Shown: positions 1-8,237 of the stretch, piece by piece
Numbering within the stretch: position 1 is the stretch's first letter
How the letters are laid out: every line of letters starts with the position of its first letter
Assembly (NCBI RefSeq): GCF_014642675.1
Contig: NZ_BMIS01000013.1
Span: forward strand, 1 to 64,000
Direction: 5' to 3'
Length of the DNA stretch: 64,000 nt
Source: Nesterenkonia cremea
GTDB lineage: Bacteria; Actinomycetota; Actinomycetes; Actinomycetales; Micrococcaceae
Position numbers and translations under genes: made by a program
Notes under the pieces: generated by a model
Databases searched by the model: none
The model's input: only the letters and a program-made list of their open reading frames with translations
What the model was told of the DNA's origin: nothing

Positions 1-120
1 ACCGGCCGCGGGTTCCGCAACCAGAAGAACTATCAATCACGTATCCTAGGCACCAGCGTCAGGCAGACACGCCGACGCCGCAGGATCCCCCACCAACAAG
101 GGCTCCACGCTCAACGTTGA
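1..120 (+). pseudogene. possible C-terminal end of a transposase, cut by the window edge
   Basis: Frame 1 is open from the first base to a TGA at 118-120. It ends in an arginine-rich tail after a Gly-Phe-Arg-Asn...Asn-Tyr pattern, which reminds me of the C-termini of some ISL3-type transposases. Only 39 residues are visible, so the family is a guess. Its position beside the insertion-sequence-rich island fits. I see no gene in 121-248. Confidence 0.25.
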
Positions 121-248
121 ATAGCCACTTAACGCGGGAAGCACATAACGCTGGGACAGCACTATCACGTCGCCACATAGAATTGAGGCCACTGTAGCTC
201 AAGGCCGATACAGTCTCGAACGACACCAGCCACACATCTAATTCCCAC

Positions 249-1325
249 CTACCCCAAGAGGCGTCGGACCGTTTCGCCACCAACACGACGCGTTGTCGTG
301 TCATAAGTGGATTCCATGCGCCGTTGCACGGCTCTCGCTACCTGCTCCGCCCTCAGGCCAAATGTAGAGTCATGACGCAACATGAACGGAATAGCCGTGC
401 CCAGCAAGTACCTCAGGTACGCCTCGTTCTCAGTCCACAAGTCAGCCAAAAACTCCTCAGCAGTACGACGCAAGAGGACTGATCCAGGCAATGAGAAATC
501 GCTCGAAACCCCAACATCACGGTTATACGTAGGGAAAGCCCAACGCTCGACCATGCTCAGGAGCCTGTTTCCCTGAAGCTCATGATGGTAGCGCTGCACG
601 GCCTCCTCATCACCAGTATGCAGAATGTGCCCCATAATCAGGCTTCTATGCGACATCGCCATTCTGCGACCGGGAGATTCCTCAAAAGGAGGGTGAATCC
701 AGTGCCCCGAAGATCGCGCAACATGATGGACAAGAGTGGCATGAGCGATCATGGAATTCTGAGAATTCAGGTTAACTTCCAGAATCCTCGCCATGTTCTC
801 AGCCTTCTCCAATAGAGGAACTGTTTTCGCGAAAATACCGCCCTCGCTTGAAGGGCGCCAAATCACCGCCAACACCTCGTCAGGTCTTCGAGACCAGAAC
901 CGAGCCAGATGCTTTGAAGTCTCCTGAAGAGCGCCATTAGCAACGTGATAAGTGGCGGCCAATGCATTCGCCAGCAACTGTTCAGGCACCTGCTCGACAG
1001 TGAGCAGCCGATGAAATGACGACAGATCTACAGTTAGACCCACTGACTCTAGGCTTTCGACCAAACTACGGCGCCGCCTACGCAGGGCATTCGATACCAC
1101 GAAATCTCCCACACCGGGCAATGAGGCGATCAGGCATCGCAAGGTTTTTCCCTTGATTCGATCTGCCCAATCCTCGGCATTCCAGAGTCGACTGACGGTA
1201 CTCTCTTCCACACCAGCCATAAAGGCAACGTCAGCAGGAGACCACCCAGAGCCTCTAGCCAAGTCCCCCAGGGTCACGACACCACTCGATTCACTCGCAG
1301 GGGTCGTGAGAGCAATTCGGTTCAC
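249..1325 (-). CDS. unrecognised helix-turn-helix protein
   Basis: About 358 residues. The N-terminal 60 residues contain a helix-turn-helix-like stretch (LGDLARGSGWSPADVAFMAG, then EESTVSRLWN) in the style of XRE or TetR readers. The remainder is a mostly helical, Arg- and His-rich domain of a family I do not recognise. I chose GTG at 1325 because a GGAGG lies five bases upstream; a GTG at 1337 is also in frame. The gene is single, with the CGNR regulator upstream on the same strand after about 130 bases. Its G+C is lower than in the core chromosome, as for the rest of the island. It is probably a DNA-binding regulator; the ligand or targets cannot be read from the sequence. Confidence 0.6.
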   Translation of the reverse strand: MNRIALTTPASESSGVVTLGDLARGSGWSPADVAFMAGVEESTVSRLWNAEDWADRIKGKTLRCLIASLPGVGDFVVSNALRRRRRSLVESLESVGLTVDLSSFHRLLTVEQVPEQLLANALAATYHVANGALQETSKHLARFWSRRPDEVLAVIWRPSSEGGIFAKTVPLLEKAENMARILEVNLNSQNSMIAHATLVHHVARSSGHWIHPPFEESPGRRMAMSHRSLIMGHILHTGDEEAVQRYHHELQGNRLLSMVERWAFPTYNRDVGVSSDFSLPGSVLLRRTAEEFLADLWTENEAYLRYLLGTAIPFMLRHDSTFGLRAEQVARAVQRRMESTYDTTTRRVGGETVRRLLG

Positions 1326-1454
1326 TGCAACCTCCACTCATTTCGTGCTTCCATGCCCAAGAAGAAGCGCAGCCACCGGGAACGAACGTTCGAGGCAACA
1401 AGCGCAGGCCACTTGAAACGATCGACTGTCACCAGCAGAGAACATCGCCAACAT

Positions 1455-2018
1455 TCAATTGCGTTGAGCGCGTTTATTAGCCAGGAAACGCGCCTTCTTC
1501 TCTCGATTTCCGCAAGTGTTCATATCGCACCAGCGTCGTGTGCGATTGCGGCTCGTATCGAAGAAAGCAGCTTGACATGTCTGAGACGCACATAGGGCTA
1601 GACGTCCCCCACGCTCCCCTGACAAAACGGACACTGTGTTCATACAGATAACCGCAAGGGCATCACTAACTGATTCAGTATGGAGCCTCCATCTCATCGT
1701 TCCCGCCGAAGTCAACTCAGGGGACGCAGATCCGGATTCACTGCACTGATTGATAAGCAGCAGCTCCTCGAGCGGCAACGCGTCATTGGCCGCAACAGCC
1801 GTTGCTACGAGATGTATCGACTCCCTCAGGTCACGCGACACCTCGAGCTCAGTCTCCGAACAGGAGGCAACTTGTAAATCATGAACACGAAACCAGTCTA
1901 CTAGCCGCTGAGGAGTGGGAACGCGCTCAATCGCGTCGCCATATCGCTCCGACAACGTGGCAGTGAAACTGGTCATCAGAACGTTCCCAAGTCGAAATTC
2001 CGGGTACTGCTCAGAGTC
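1455..2018 (-). CDS. CGNR zinc-finger (ABATE-type) transcriptional regulator
   Basis: The C-terminus carries the CGNR zinc finger: Cys-x4-Cys, an Arg-rich spacer, then Cys-Asp-Met-Asn-Thr-Cys-Gly-Asn-Arg. The N-terminal part matches in length and style the ABATE ligand domain that normally precedes it. Members are stress- or ligand-responsive transcription factors. The ATG at 2018 gives 187 residues; an ATG at 2060 is also possible and neither has a strong ribosome site. The gene is divergent from a LysE-type exporter starting at 2202, the classic regulator/exporter arrangement, so I infer that it controls that exporter and itself from the 180-base gap. Confidence 0.75.
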   Translation of the reverse strand, partial: DSEQYPEFRLGNVLMTSFTATLSERYGDAIERVPTPQRLVDWFRVHDLQVASCSETELEVSRDLRESIHLVATAVAANDALPLEELLLINQCSESGSASPELTSAGTMRWRLHTESVSDALAVICMNTVSVLSGERGGRLALCASQTCQAAFFDTSRNRTRRWCDMNTCGNREKKARFLANKRAQRN

Positions 2019-2201
2019 CATGGAACCACCGTAGCCGGTTGCCCCCCAGGTGGCAACCATGCTAGACAGGGAACCACCTACAACGGTTCCCGTGCATGGT
2101 CACTGACAGGCCGATGCTGGAACGAGCCGGCTCCGCTCATGCCAGTGCGCGGACAGCAGGCGACACCCCGAACCACGCAAACTGATGGGACAGGTGGCAC
2201 G

Positions 2202-2828
2202 ATGCTTGACTTTACGGTCCTTCCGCAGTTCATTGCGGTAATCATGCTCTTCCTACTCCCTCCGGGGCAGGACATGGCCTACATGGTGGCCGTGGGCTTT
2301 CAAGGAGGAAGACTCGCTGCAGTGCGCGCCATCCTAGGAATCGGAACAGGCATGAGCGTGTACGCCACGGGGGTATCCCTAGGGCTGGGCGCGGTCGTGG
2401 AATCAAATCCGATGATCCTTGATGCAGTACGCATCTTGGGGGCGGCATACCTGGCATGGCTTGCTCATCAAAGCATCAAGCACGCACGAAGCGCCGTACA
2501 CGGTCAGACTGTGGAGGCCAGCGGAAACTGGTACCTTAAAGGTACAGTAATCAGCATCACTAACCCTAAGATTATACTTTTCTATCTCGCCGTACTTCCA
2601 CAATTCCTGGGCAGCGCCTCCAACAGCATGGCCCAAATGTTCATGCTCGGCGCCGTCAATGTCATGTCCGAAGTTCTACTCTATGGAACTCTAGGGCTTC
2701 TGGCGGGCTCCCTTCACAGTAAATTCACGAACTCAAGCAAGGCGCCAATCGTCCTCAACATAATTGCCGGATCCGTATATTTGTTGCTCGCAATCATAAT
2801 CGTCGTAAATCTAATACTGTCTCGTTGA
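2202..2828 (+). CDS. LysE/RhtB-family amino-acid exporter
   Basis: 208 residues with five or six hydrophobic segments and the family signature near the N-terminus, Leu-Pro-Pro-Gly-Gln-Asp-Met-Ala, followed by a Gly-rich helix (residues about 25-50). These proteins export basic or neutral amino acids and derivatives through the inner membrane. The ATG at 2202 is preferred over an upstream in-frame start at 2139 because it begins right before the first membrane helix. It is divergent from the CGNR regulator. It is the only exporter in the island and could in principle release a product of the neighbouring biosynthetic operon, but insertion sequences separate the two. Confidence 0.85.
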   Translation: MLDFTVLPQFIAVIMLFLLPPGQDMAYMVAVGFQGGRLAAVRAILGIGTGMSVYATGVSLGLGAVVESNPMILDAVRILGAAYLAWLAHQSIKHARSAVHGQTVEASGNWYLKGTVISITNPKIILFYLAVLPQFLGSASNSMAQMFMLGAVNVMSEVLLYGTLGLLAGSLHSKFTNSSKAPIVLNIIAGSVYLLLAIIIVVNLILSR

Positions 2829-2962
2829 GGCACTCTTCGCCGAGACGTCCTTAAGCGTGATTTGCAGTACCTATATTAGGCGGAGCAGACTATGAGTAGG
2901 ACTGGGGCGATGCATATTCCGAAGTTCATGGATGATATGGATGATGCGAATCACCGTAGAAG

Positions 2963-3184
2963 TTGAGGTTGCTTTCGGTGCCCGACTGCGGGGCCCATAT
3001 CGCGGAGTTTGTCTATACCGCCTTCGTCACGGACGCTTACAGCCGTCGGATCGTCGGATGGGCCACCCACTCGACGATGACCACTGAGGCCCTCTCGCTG
3101 GAAGCTCTGGAGCATGCCCTGGCTACCGCCAAGCACCAGGATGATGCCCAGCTGGTGCATCATTCGGGCAGAGGCTCGCAGCCC
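2963..3184 (+). pseudogene. IS3-family transposase (OrfB) fragment, central part
   Basis: The translation holds the conserved IS3 integrase core around the first catalytic Asp (FVTDAYSRRIVGW) and the segment Ala-Gln-Leu-Val-His-His-Ser-Gly-Arg-Gly-Ser-Gln. It stops dead where the IS30 terminal repeat starts at 3185. No N-terminal half or OrfA is visible upstream. The rest of the same OrfB resumes near 5546, so this is one half of an IS3 element split by later insertions. Bases 2829-2962 hold no gene. Confidence 0.8.
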
Positions 3185-4636
3185 GGATTCAACTGGTCAT
3201 CGCAACATCTACTCAGGGAGGTGTTGTTATGGGTCGGCCAAAGGGATATACGACCTTCTATACCGGGCGCCCGGCGTTGCGGTCCCCGGGGCATCCTGGA
3301 GTCAGCCACAAGCGGTGGCGGCAACAGCGGTTCTGGGAAGCGATCGCCCGGGGCCATAGTAGCTACGGTGCAGCCGATGATGCGGGCGTGTCTACTGCGG
3401 TGGGGTCGCGGTGGTTCCGCGAAGCTGGCGGCATGAGACCATCGACCCTGGCCAGTGAGCCCTCGTCGCATTTCCTATCGTTTAGCGAACGTGAAGAGAT
3501 CGCTTTGCTCAGGGCCCAAGAGCACGGGGTCCGTGAGATCGCTCGTCGCCTCCAACGCTCAGCTTCAACGATCTCCAGGGAACTCCGCCGTAATGCGGCG
3601 ACCCGCAGTGGGCAATTCGAGTACCGGGCCTCCACAGCCCAGTGGCATGCCGAACGTAGCGCCAAACGTCCCAAGGCTGCGAAGCTGGTCCAGAATGAAT
3701 CGCTACGTGATTATGTCCAGCAACGGCTTGCCGGAGAAGTCACCGACGAATATGGACAGCAGCTTGGACCCGAGGTTGACAGTTTCAACGGCCGACGTCA
3801 CGGACCTCGCAAAGATCGCCGATGGGCTTCCTCCTGGAGTCCGGAGCAGATTTCGCAGCGGCTGATGCTGGACTTCCCTGATGATGAGGAGATGCGCATC
3901 TCACACGAAGCCATCTATCAAGCCCTCTATATCCAGGGCCGTGGTGCGCTCAAGCGTGAGCTGATCGCCTGCCTGCGTACCGGACGGGCACTGAGAACTC
4001 CTCGTGAGCGTGCTCGGCAACGTGGGAAGAAGTTCGTCACCGAGGATGTGAAGATCTCCCAGCGACCGGCAGAAGCTGCGGATCGTGCTGTTCCTGGCCA
4101 CTGGGAGGGCGACCTCATCCTCGGCTCCGGCAGTTCTGCAATCGGCACACTGGTCGAACGCAGCACCCGATTCACCATGTTGCTTCACCTGCCCAGGCTG
4201 AAGGGCTACGGAGAGAAGTTGAACCAGAAGAACGGTCCGGCGTTCGCCGGCCATGGGGCAGTCGCGGTGAATAGTGCCATTACGGCTCAGATCACTCACC
4301 TACCAGAGCACCTGCGGAAGTCCTTGGCGTGGGATCAGGGCGCGGAGATGGCAAAACATGCCGAGCTGAAGCTGGCCATCGGGATGCCGATCTATTTCTG
4401 CGATCCCAGCAGCCCCTGGCAGCGGGGCAGCAACGAAAACACCAACGGCCTACTGCGTCAGTACTTCCCTAAAGGCACGGACCTCTCTCGCTATGACTTC
4501 AATGCACTCCAGGCAGTAGCCCAGACGCTGAACTCCCGGCCACGAAAAGCACTTAGCTGGAAGACTCCTGCTGAAGTCTTCCAAGAACATCTAGACTCGA
4601 TCACGATCACAAGCGTTGCGACAACCGATTGAATTC
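3185..4636 (+). mobile_element. IS30-family insertion sequence, apparently intact
   Basis: The element is bounded by imperfect terminal inverted repeats of about 22 bases. The left end at 3185-3206 and the reverse complement of 4615-4636 agree at 17 of 22 positions. It contains one full-length transposase gene. The left flank is IS3 sequence and the right flank is IS110 sequence, so it lies at a junction. The three bases on each side do not match, so no target duplication is visible. A deletion next to the element after insertion would explain both facts. Confidence 0.85.
3229..4632 (+). CDS. IS30-family transposase
   Basis: 467 residues. The N-terminus has a helix-turn-helix typical of IS30 (EIARRLQRSASTISRELRRN, about residues 100-120). 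The DDE triad is intact: Asp295 in GHWEGDLI, Asp369 in AWDQGAEM and Glu403 in SNENTNG, a DD(33)E spacing. The C-terminal QYFPKGTDLS motif is also present. The ATG at 3229 has an AGGGAGG site eight bases upstream. Nothing in the reading frame suggests inactivation, so the enzyme may still be active. Confidence 0.95.
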   Translation: MGRPKGYTTFYTGRPALRSPGHPGVSHKRWRQQRFWEAIARGHSSYGAADDAGVSTAVGSRWFREAGGMRPSTLASEPSSHFLSFSEREEIALLRAQEHGVREIARRLQRSASTISRELRRNAATRSGQFEYRASTAQWHAERSAKRPKAAKLVQNESLRDYVQQRLAGEVTDEYGQQLGPEVDSFNGRRHGPRKDRRWASSWSPEQISQRLMLDFPDDEEMRISHEAIYQALYIQGRGALKRELIACLRTGRALRTPRERARQRGKKFVTEDVKISQRPAEAADRAVPGHWEGDLILGSGSSAIGTLVERSTRFTMLLHLPRLKGYGEKLNQKNGPAFAGHGAVAVNSAITAQITHLPEHLRKSLAWDQGAEMAKHAELKLAIGMPIYFCDPSSPWQRGSNENTNGLLRQYFPKGTDLSRYDFNALQAVAQTLNSRPRKALSWKTPAEVFQEHLDSITITSVATTD

Positions 4637-4638
4637 AC

Positions 4639-5517
4639 CGAGTCTCCAAGAATCCCAGTGCGGTTCAGATCGCAGCATCTGATGAGCAGGTCGCCGAGCT
4701 GGCGGTACTGACCGGGTTCGATGATGACCTACTGGCCCAGACCACCGCCGCCAGGAACCGGCTGCGCGGGCTGCTGACCCAGATCCACCCCGGCCTGGAA
4801 CGGGTCATCGGGCCACGGCTGCATCACTACGGGGCCCTGGATGTGCTGAGCAGGTGGCCTACTCCGCAGCGGATCAAAGACGCCGGCCGAGGCCATGTGC
4901 GCAACCGCATCACCAAACACAACCCACGGTTGGCTGAGCCACTCACTGAGGAGATCTTCGTCGCCTTGGCCGCACAGACTGTGGTAGTTCCCGGCACCGA
5001 GGCGGCAGCAACCATCGTGCCGATCATCGCCGGACAGCTGAAGGACCTGTACTCACAGCGCCAGCAGGTCCTGGCCCAGGTCGATGCCCTGGTGGAGGCC
5101 CACCCTCTTCGCCAGGTCCTGACCTCGATGCCCGGAATCGGGGTCAGGACCGCCGCCAGAATCCTCACCGAAGTCGTGGGTAAGGACTTCAAGACCGCAG
5201 GCCATCTGGCTTCCTATGCGGGGATCGCGCCGACCACTAGGCGTTCCGGGACCTCGATCAGAGGTGAATTCGCCAACCGCGGCGGCAACAAGAGATTGAA
5301 ATCATCGTTGTTCAACAGCGCCTTCGCAGCCCTGCACCACCGCCCATCCAGGGCTCACTACGACAAGAAGCGCGCCGAAGGAAAGACCCATAAACAGGCC
5401 GTCATCGCCCTAGCCCGCAGACGCCTGGATACCCTCTACGCGATGCTGCGTGATGGGACCTTCTACCAAGACCCAGAGACCATCAGAAGCGGAACCGGCC
5501 ACACCCTAGCGGCTTGA
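4639..5517 (+). pseudogene. IS110-family transposase, N-terminally truncated
   Basis: The frame is open from the edge of the IS30 element to a TGA at 5517. It carries the C-terminal IS116/IS110/IS902 domain, including the helix-hairpin-helix-like MPGIGVRTAARIL, the following YAGIAPTTRRSG and the nucleophilic-serine region. The N-terminal RuvC-like DEDD domain, roughly the first 100 or more residues, is missing because the IS30 right end cuts into it. The first internal ATG is at 4843, so any product would lack the catalytic acidic residues. IS110 elements lack long terminal repeats, so their outer end cannot be placed exactly; it lies between 5517 and about 5546. Confidence 0.88.
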
Positions 5518-5545
5518 CGAAAACCATAGAGGCACCCCGGCGAGA

Positions 5546-5794
5546 TCCACAGTCGACATTTATAGGAATATCAATGCTCTGGCCGACAGCACCAATGGTC
5601 TGTATAAGACCGAGCTGATCTACTCCCAGCCGGCCTGGGTTTTGTTGACGGAGGTGGACTGCGCCACATTGAACTGGGCCCACTGGCGGAACACTGCCAG
5701 GCTGCACGAGAACCTCGGGCAACAGCCCACGGCAGAAGTTGAGAACGCCTCCTATGAACAGCGAACCGAGTCCGCACCGAAATCTCGGGACTAG
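5546..5794 (+). pseudogene. IS3-family transposase (OrfB) fragment, C-terminal part
   Basis: The frame reads NALADSTNGLYKTELI, then WAHWRNTARLHENLG and a tail ending at TAG 5792-5794. This is the standard IS3 OrfB C-terminus containing the catalytic-Glu region. It continues the fragment that ends at 3184, with about 30 residues lost between the two. No start codon or ribosome site belongs to it. The stop codon overlaps the left end of the adjacent IS5-type element. Confidence 0.82.
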
Positions 5795-6756
5795 GGCATG
5801 TCTGACAAATATGTAGCGCCCGTCCTGCGAGACTGAGCAGATGTCGAGGTTCCAGCTGCTCTCCGATGCCCAGTGGTCGATGATTGCCGACATGCTGCCC
5901 CGCCCCACGGGCCGCAAGGGCAGGCCCTTCGCTGATGCGCGGACCATGGTCGAGGCGATCATCTACCGGTATCGGACCGGCATCGCCTGGCGCGATCTGC
6001 CCGAGGTCTTCGGTCCCTGGCAGACGGTCTGGACCTGGCACCGGCGCATGGCCGCCGAGGGCACCTGGGATCGGGTGCTGGAGCGGCTGACCGCCGCAGT
6101 CGACGAGGCCGGACAGATCGACTGGACGGTCTCGGTGGATTCGACGATCGCTCGTGCCCATCAGCACGCGACCAACGTCAGCCGCCACACAGGGGGCTGG
6201 ATCGAATTACACGAATCCGCAGACCCAACCCCAGAACCAGCCGGTTCCAGAACCGCCTGATCATGCCCTGGGCCGCTCGCGCGGCGGGCTCTCGACGAAG
6301 ATCCACCAGCTCGTCGACGGCCGCGGACTGCCGCTGGTGGTGCTGCTGAGTCCCGGTCAGGCCGGCGACTCGCCGATGCTTCTGCCGCTGCTGCAACAGC
6401 TGAAGGTCGGCCGCCGCCTCGGGCGGCCGCGGACCCGGCCGGATGGACTCTGCGGGGACAAGGCCTACTCCTCGCGGGCGATCCGTAAGCACCTACGCGC
6501 CAGGGGCATCATGGCCCATATCCCCGAGCCCGAGGATCAGAAGGGCCATCGCCTCCGGCGCGGATCAGCTGGCGGCCGGCCACCGAACTTCGACCCGGGC
6601 GCCTATCGCGGCCGCAATGTCGTCGAACGCCGCTACTGCCACATCAAGCAGTGGCGCGGGATCGCGACTCGCTATGACAAGCACGCGTTGACCTACCGGG
6701 CCGCGGTGGTACTCAACGCGGTGATCGCGTGGACCGCACATTTGTCAGACATGCCC
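5794..6756 (+). mobile_element. IS5-family (IS427-type) insertion sequence
   Basis: The first 17 bases, GGGCATGTCTGACAAAT, reappear as a perfect inverted copy at 6740-6756. The element is flanked by TA at 5792-5793 and TA at 6757-6758, a two-base target duplication typical of the IS427 group of IS5. It encodes a transposase in two overlapping frames. It inserted precisely at the IS3 stop codon and lies just downstream of the 3' end of the biosynthetic operon. Confidence 0.92.
5841..6260 (+). CDS. IS5-family transposase, OrfA (N-terminal part)
   Basis: The first frame starts at ATG 5841 and gives the DUF4096-type N-terminal domain (LSDAQWSMIADMLP, then YRTGIAWRDLPEVFGPW) and the first catalytic Asp in WTVSVDSTIARAHQHA. 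After a G run at 6192-6196 the reading continues in the next frame as OrfB. The residues beyond that point in this frame are not family-like, so the functional protein is the fusion. Such split reading is common in this IS group. Confidence 0.85.
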   Translation: MSRFQLLSDAQWSMIADMLPRPTGRKGRPFADARTMVEAIIYRYRTGIAWRDLPEVFGPWQTVWTWHRRMAAEGTWDRVLERLTAAVDEAGQIDWTVSVDSTIARAHQHATNVSRHTGGWIELHESADPTPEPAGSRTA

Positions 6757-6759
6757 TAG
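6154..6759 (+). CDS. IS5-family transposase, OrfB (C-terminal DDE part)
   Basis: The second frame supplies GRSRGGLSTKIHQLVDGRG, the second catalytic Asp in LCGDKAYSSRAI and the Glu in RNVVERRYCHIKQWRGIATRYDK. The family-like sequence begins at about 6197, directly after the G run, so the ATG at 6154 is probably not used. A +1 (or -2) shift in the G run joins OrfA to OrfB in frame. The stop is inside the right terminal repeat. Confidence 0.85.
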   Translation: MPISTRPTSAATQGAGSNYTNPQTQPQNQPVPEPPDHALGRSRGGLSTKIHQLVDGRGLPLVVLLSPGQAGDSPMLLPLLQQLKVGRRLGRPRTRPDGLCGDKAYSSRAIRKHLRARGIMAHIPEPEDQKGHRLRRGSAGGRPPNFDPGAYRGRNVVERRYCHIKQWRGIATRYDKHALTYRAAVVLNAVIAWTAHLSDMP

Positions 6760-6794
6760 ACCCAGGACGGTCCAAGAGCACGATCACGAGCAAG

Positions 6795-8042
6795 TTACCG
6801 GCACTTTTGTTGAAGAGCAGCTGCCTCTTTCTGAAAACGTTGCGTCAGTTCGCCACCAGGGGCGACACACACCACACCCACAAGCTCGCACGACGCGTAG
6901 AACCTCATCAGTACGCCACTCTCAAGGTCATCGACGTCGCCAACCGCGACCTCTGATGTGTCCGAAGAAGCAACATTCCCCATAGTCTGCACGCGGAGGC
7001 CAAACACCTCAGTCGTAGCCAAGTGAATATGCGATAAACTCTTACGTCTAGCACGGCCCCCCAAGAAATCCACCACCGATGAACCAGCTGCGTCCCCGCT
7101 CGTCACGGCGCTCCCCCACAGTTCCGCACGCGAAGTAGCCCTTTTCGCACACGCACAGGAATATCGCGCCACATCGCCTGCTGCGAAAACACCCTCATAC
7201 GCCCTACAACGGAGATCGCCGTCCACAAGCACACCATCTGACACATCGATCCCGTTGCCACTCAGCCATTCAACGTTGGGCACACTTCCGATCGCTTCCA
7301 GCATCAGAGCACGCTCACGAACACCAGAACCGCTCCCGGTCATCGCCGCAGGAGCCACACGGTCAGAGCAACTGTCAACCAGTGATTCCACATCGCGGAA
7401 GCTAACGCCGTAAGCGCGCATCCTCTCTCTTATCGACGCAGCAAGACGTTCACCCACGACCCTCCGCAGAGGTGCACCCGATCGACTCTCGACCATACTC
7501 ACTTCGCAGCCAAAAGCAATCGCCAAGGAGGCCATCTCACACGCGATAAAACCGTTCCCCCGCACCACAACCCTTCGGCCCTTACGGAGCGCGTGATGCA
7601 GGGCAGCCGCATCACCGACATCGCGTAAAACCCGGTGCTCGTGCCGCCCACATCGCGTCGCTGCAAAACCACTCTCTCGTGGCCGAACACCAGATGCGAT
7701 AACCAGGACGTCATACTCGAGACGCTCACCCGAGTCCAAGCACAACTCGCGCCCAGACAAGTGTGCCGAGAGAACACGCCGCCCCAATCGCCACTGTAGG
7801 CGTGAGTCTGTCAAATTCGGTACCGACAGTTGCGCCGCCAGGTCAGCTGTCCCCTCGTCGAGGTCCAGTAGGATTCCTTTCGACAAACCCGGACGACTGT
7901 ATGTAGGATACAGTTCCTCTCCGATAACAACAACCTCAACATTATCGTAGGATCTCAATATTTGACGTGCTGCCCGGTATCCAGAAATTCCACTTCCCAC
8001 AATGCAAACGCGAGGACAGTCACGGACAAATTCATTCATCAT
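6795..8042 (-). CDS. FAD-dependent ferredoxin reductase for the operon's P450
   Basis: About 415 residues of the pyridine-nucleotide-disulfide oxidoreductase fold. An FAD dinucleotide motif lies at the N-terminus (VCIVGSGISGYRAA). A second Rossmann motif for NAD(P)H is in the middle (VVVRGNGFIACEMASLA). The late FAD contact GVFAAGDVARY is present. Such proteins pass electrons from NAD(P)H to ferredoxin. The start overlaps the 3' end of the ferredoxin gene: a TTG and two ATGs lie in a row, and I took the ATG at 8042. It is the last gene of the operon, and with the ferredoxin and P450 it makes a complete three-component monooxygenase. The IS5 right end lies 38 bases beyond its stop. Confidence 0.9.
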   Translation of the reverse strand: MMNEFVRDCPRVCIVGSGISGYRAARQILRSYDNVEVVVIGEELYPTYSRPGLSKGILLDLDEGTADLAAQLSVPNLTDSRLQWRLGRRVLSAHLSGRELCLDSGERLEYDVLVIASGVRPRESGFAATRCGRHEHRVLRDVGDAAALHHALRKGRRVVVRGNGFIACEMASLAIAFGCEVSMVESRSGAPLRRVVGERLAASIRERMRAYGVSFRDVESLVDSCSDRVAPAAMTGSGSGVRERALMLEAIGSVPNVEWLSGNGIDVSDGVLVDGDLRCRAYEGVFAAGDVARYSCACAKRATSRAELWGSAVTSGDAAGSSVVDFLGGRARRKSLSHIHLATTEVFGLRVQTMGNVASSDTSEVAVGDVDDLESGVLMRFYASCELVGVVCVAPGGELTQRFQKEAAALQQKCR

Positions 8043-8226
8043 CAACGACGGTTATGGCCTGCATCGGGCACGCATCCATCGCGTCTTCCACGTCGTCCAA
8101 AAAATCCCGAGTGAATTCCGAGCGGTAGCTCAACCGGCCCTCTTCGTCGAACCAAAAATGGCCTGGAGCTGAGATGGCGCACTGACCGTGGTTCTGACAT
8201 TTACTCATATTTACATCGATTCTCAT
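8032..8226 (-). CDS. [3Fe-4S]-type ferredoxin
   Basis: 64 residues, the usual size of P450-associated ferredoxins. The ligands run Cys10-x2-His13-x2-Cys16 with a distal Cys53-Pro. The His replaces the second Cys of a CxxCxxC motif, as in the actinobacterial P450-partner ferredoxins, which predicts a 3Fe-4S or an unusual His-bearing cluster. It lies 11 bases after the P450 gene and overlaps the reductase gene. It should shuttle single electrons to the P450 at 8238-9452. Confidence 0.92.
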   Translation of the reverse strand: MRIDVNMSKCQNHGQCAISAPGHFWFDEEGRLSYRSEFTRDFLDDVEDAMDACPMQAITVVDDE

Positions 8227-8237
8227 GCATACACTCC

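Noticed and set aside
3182-4639. target duplication of the IS30 element
   Set aside because: The bases flanking the two inverted repeats do not match at two or three positions, so I do not claim one.
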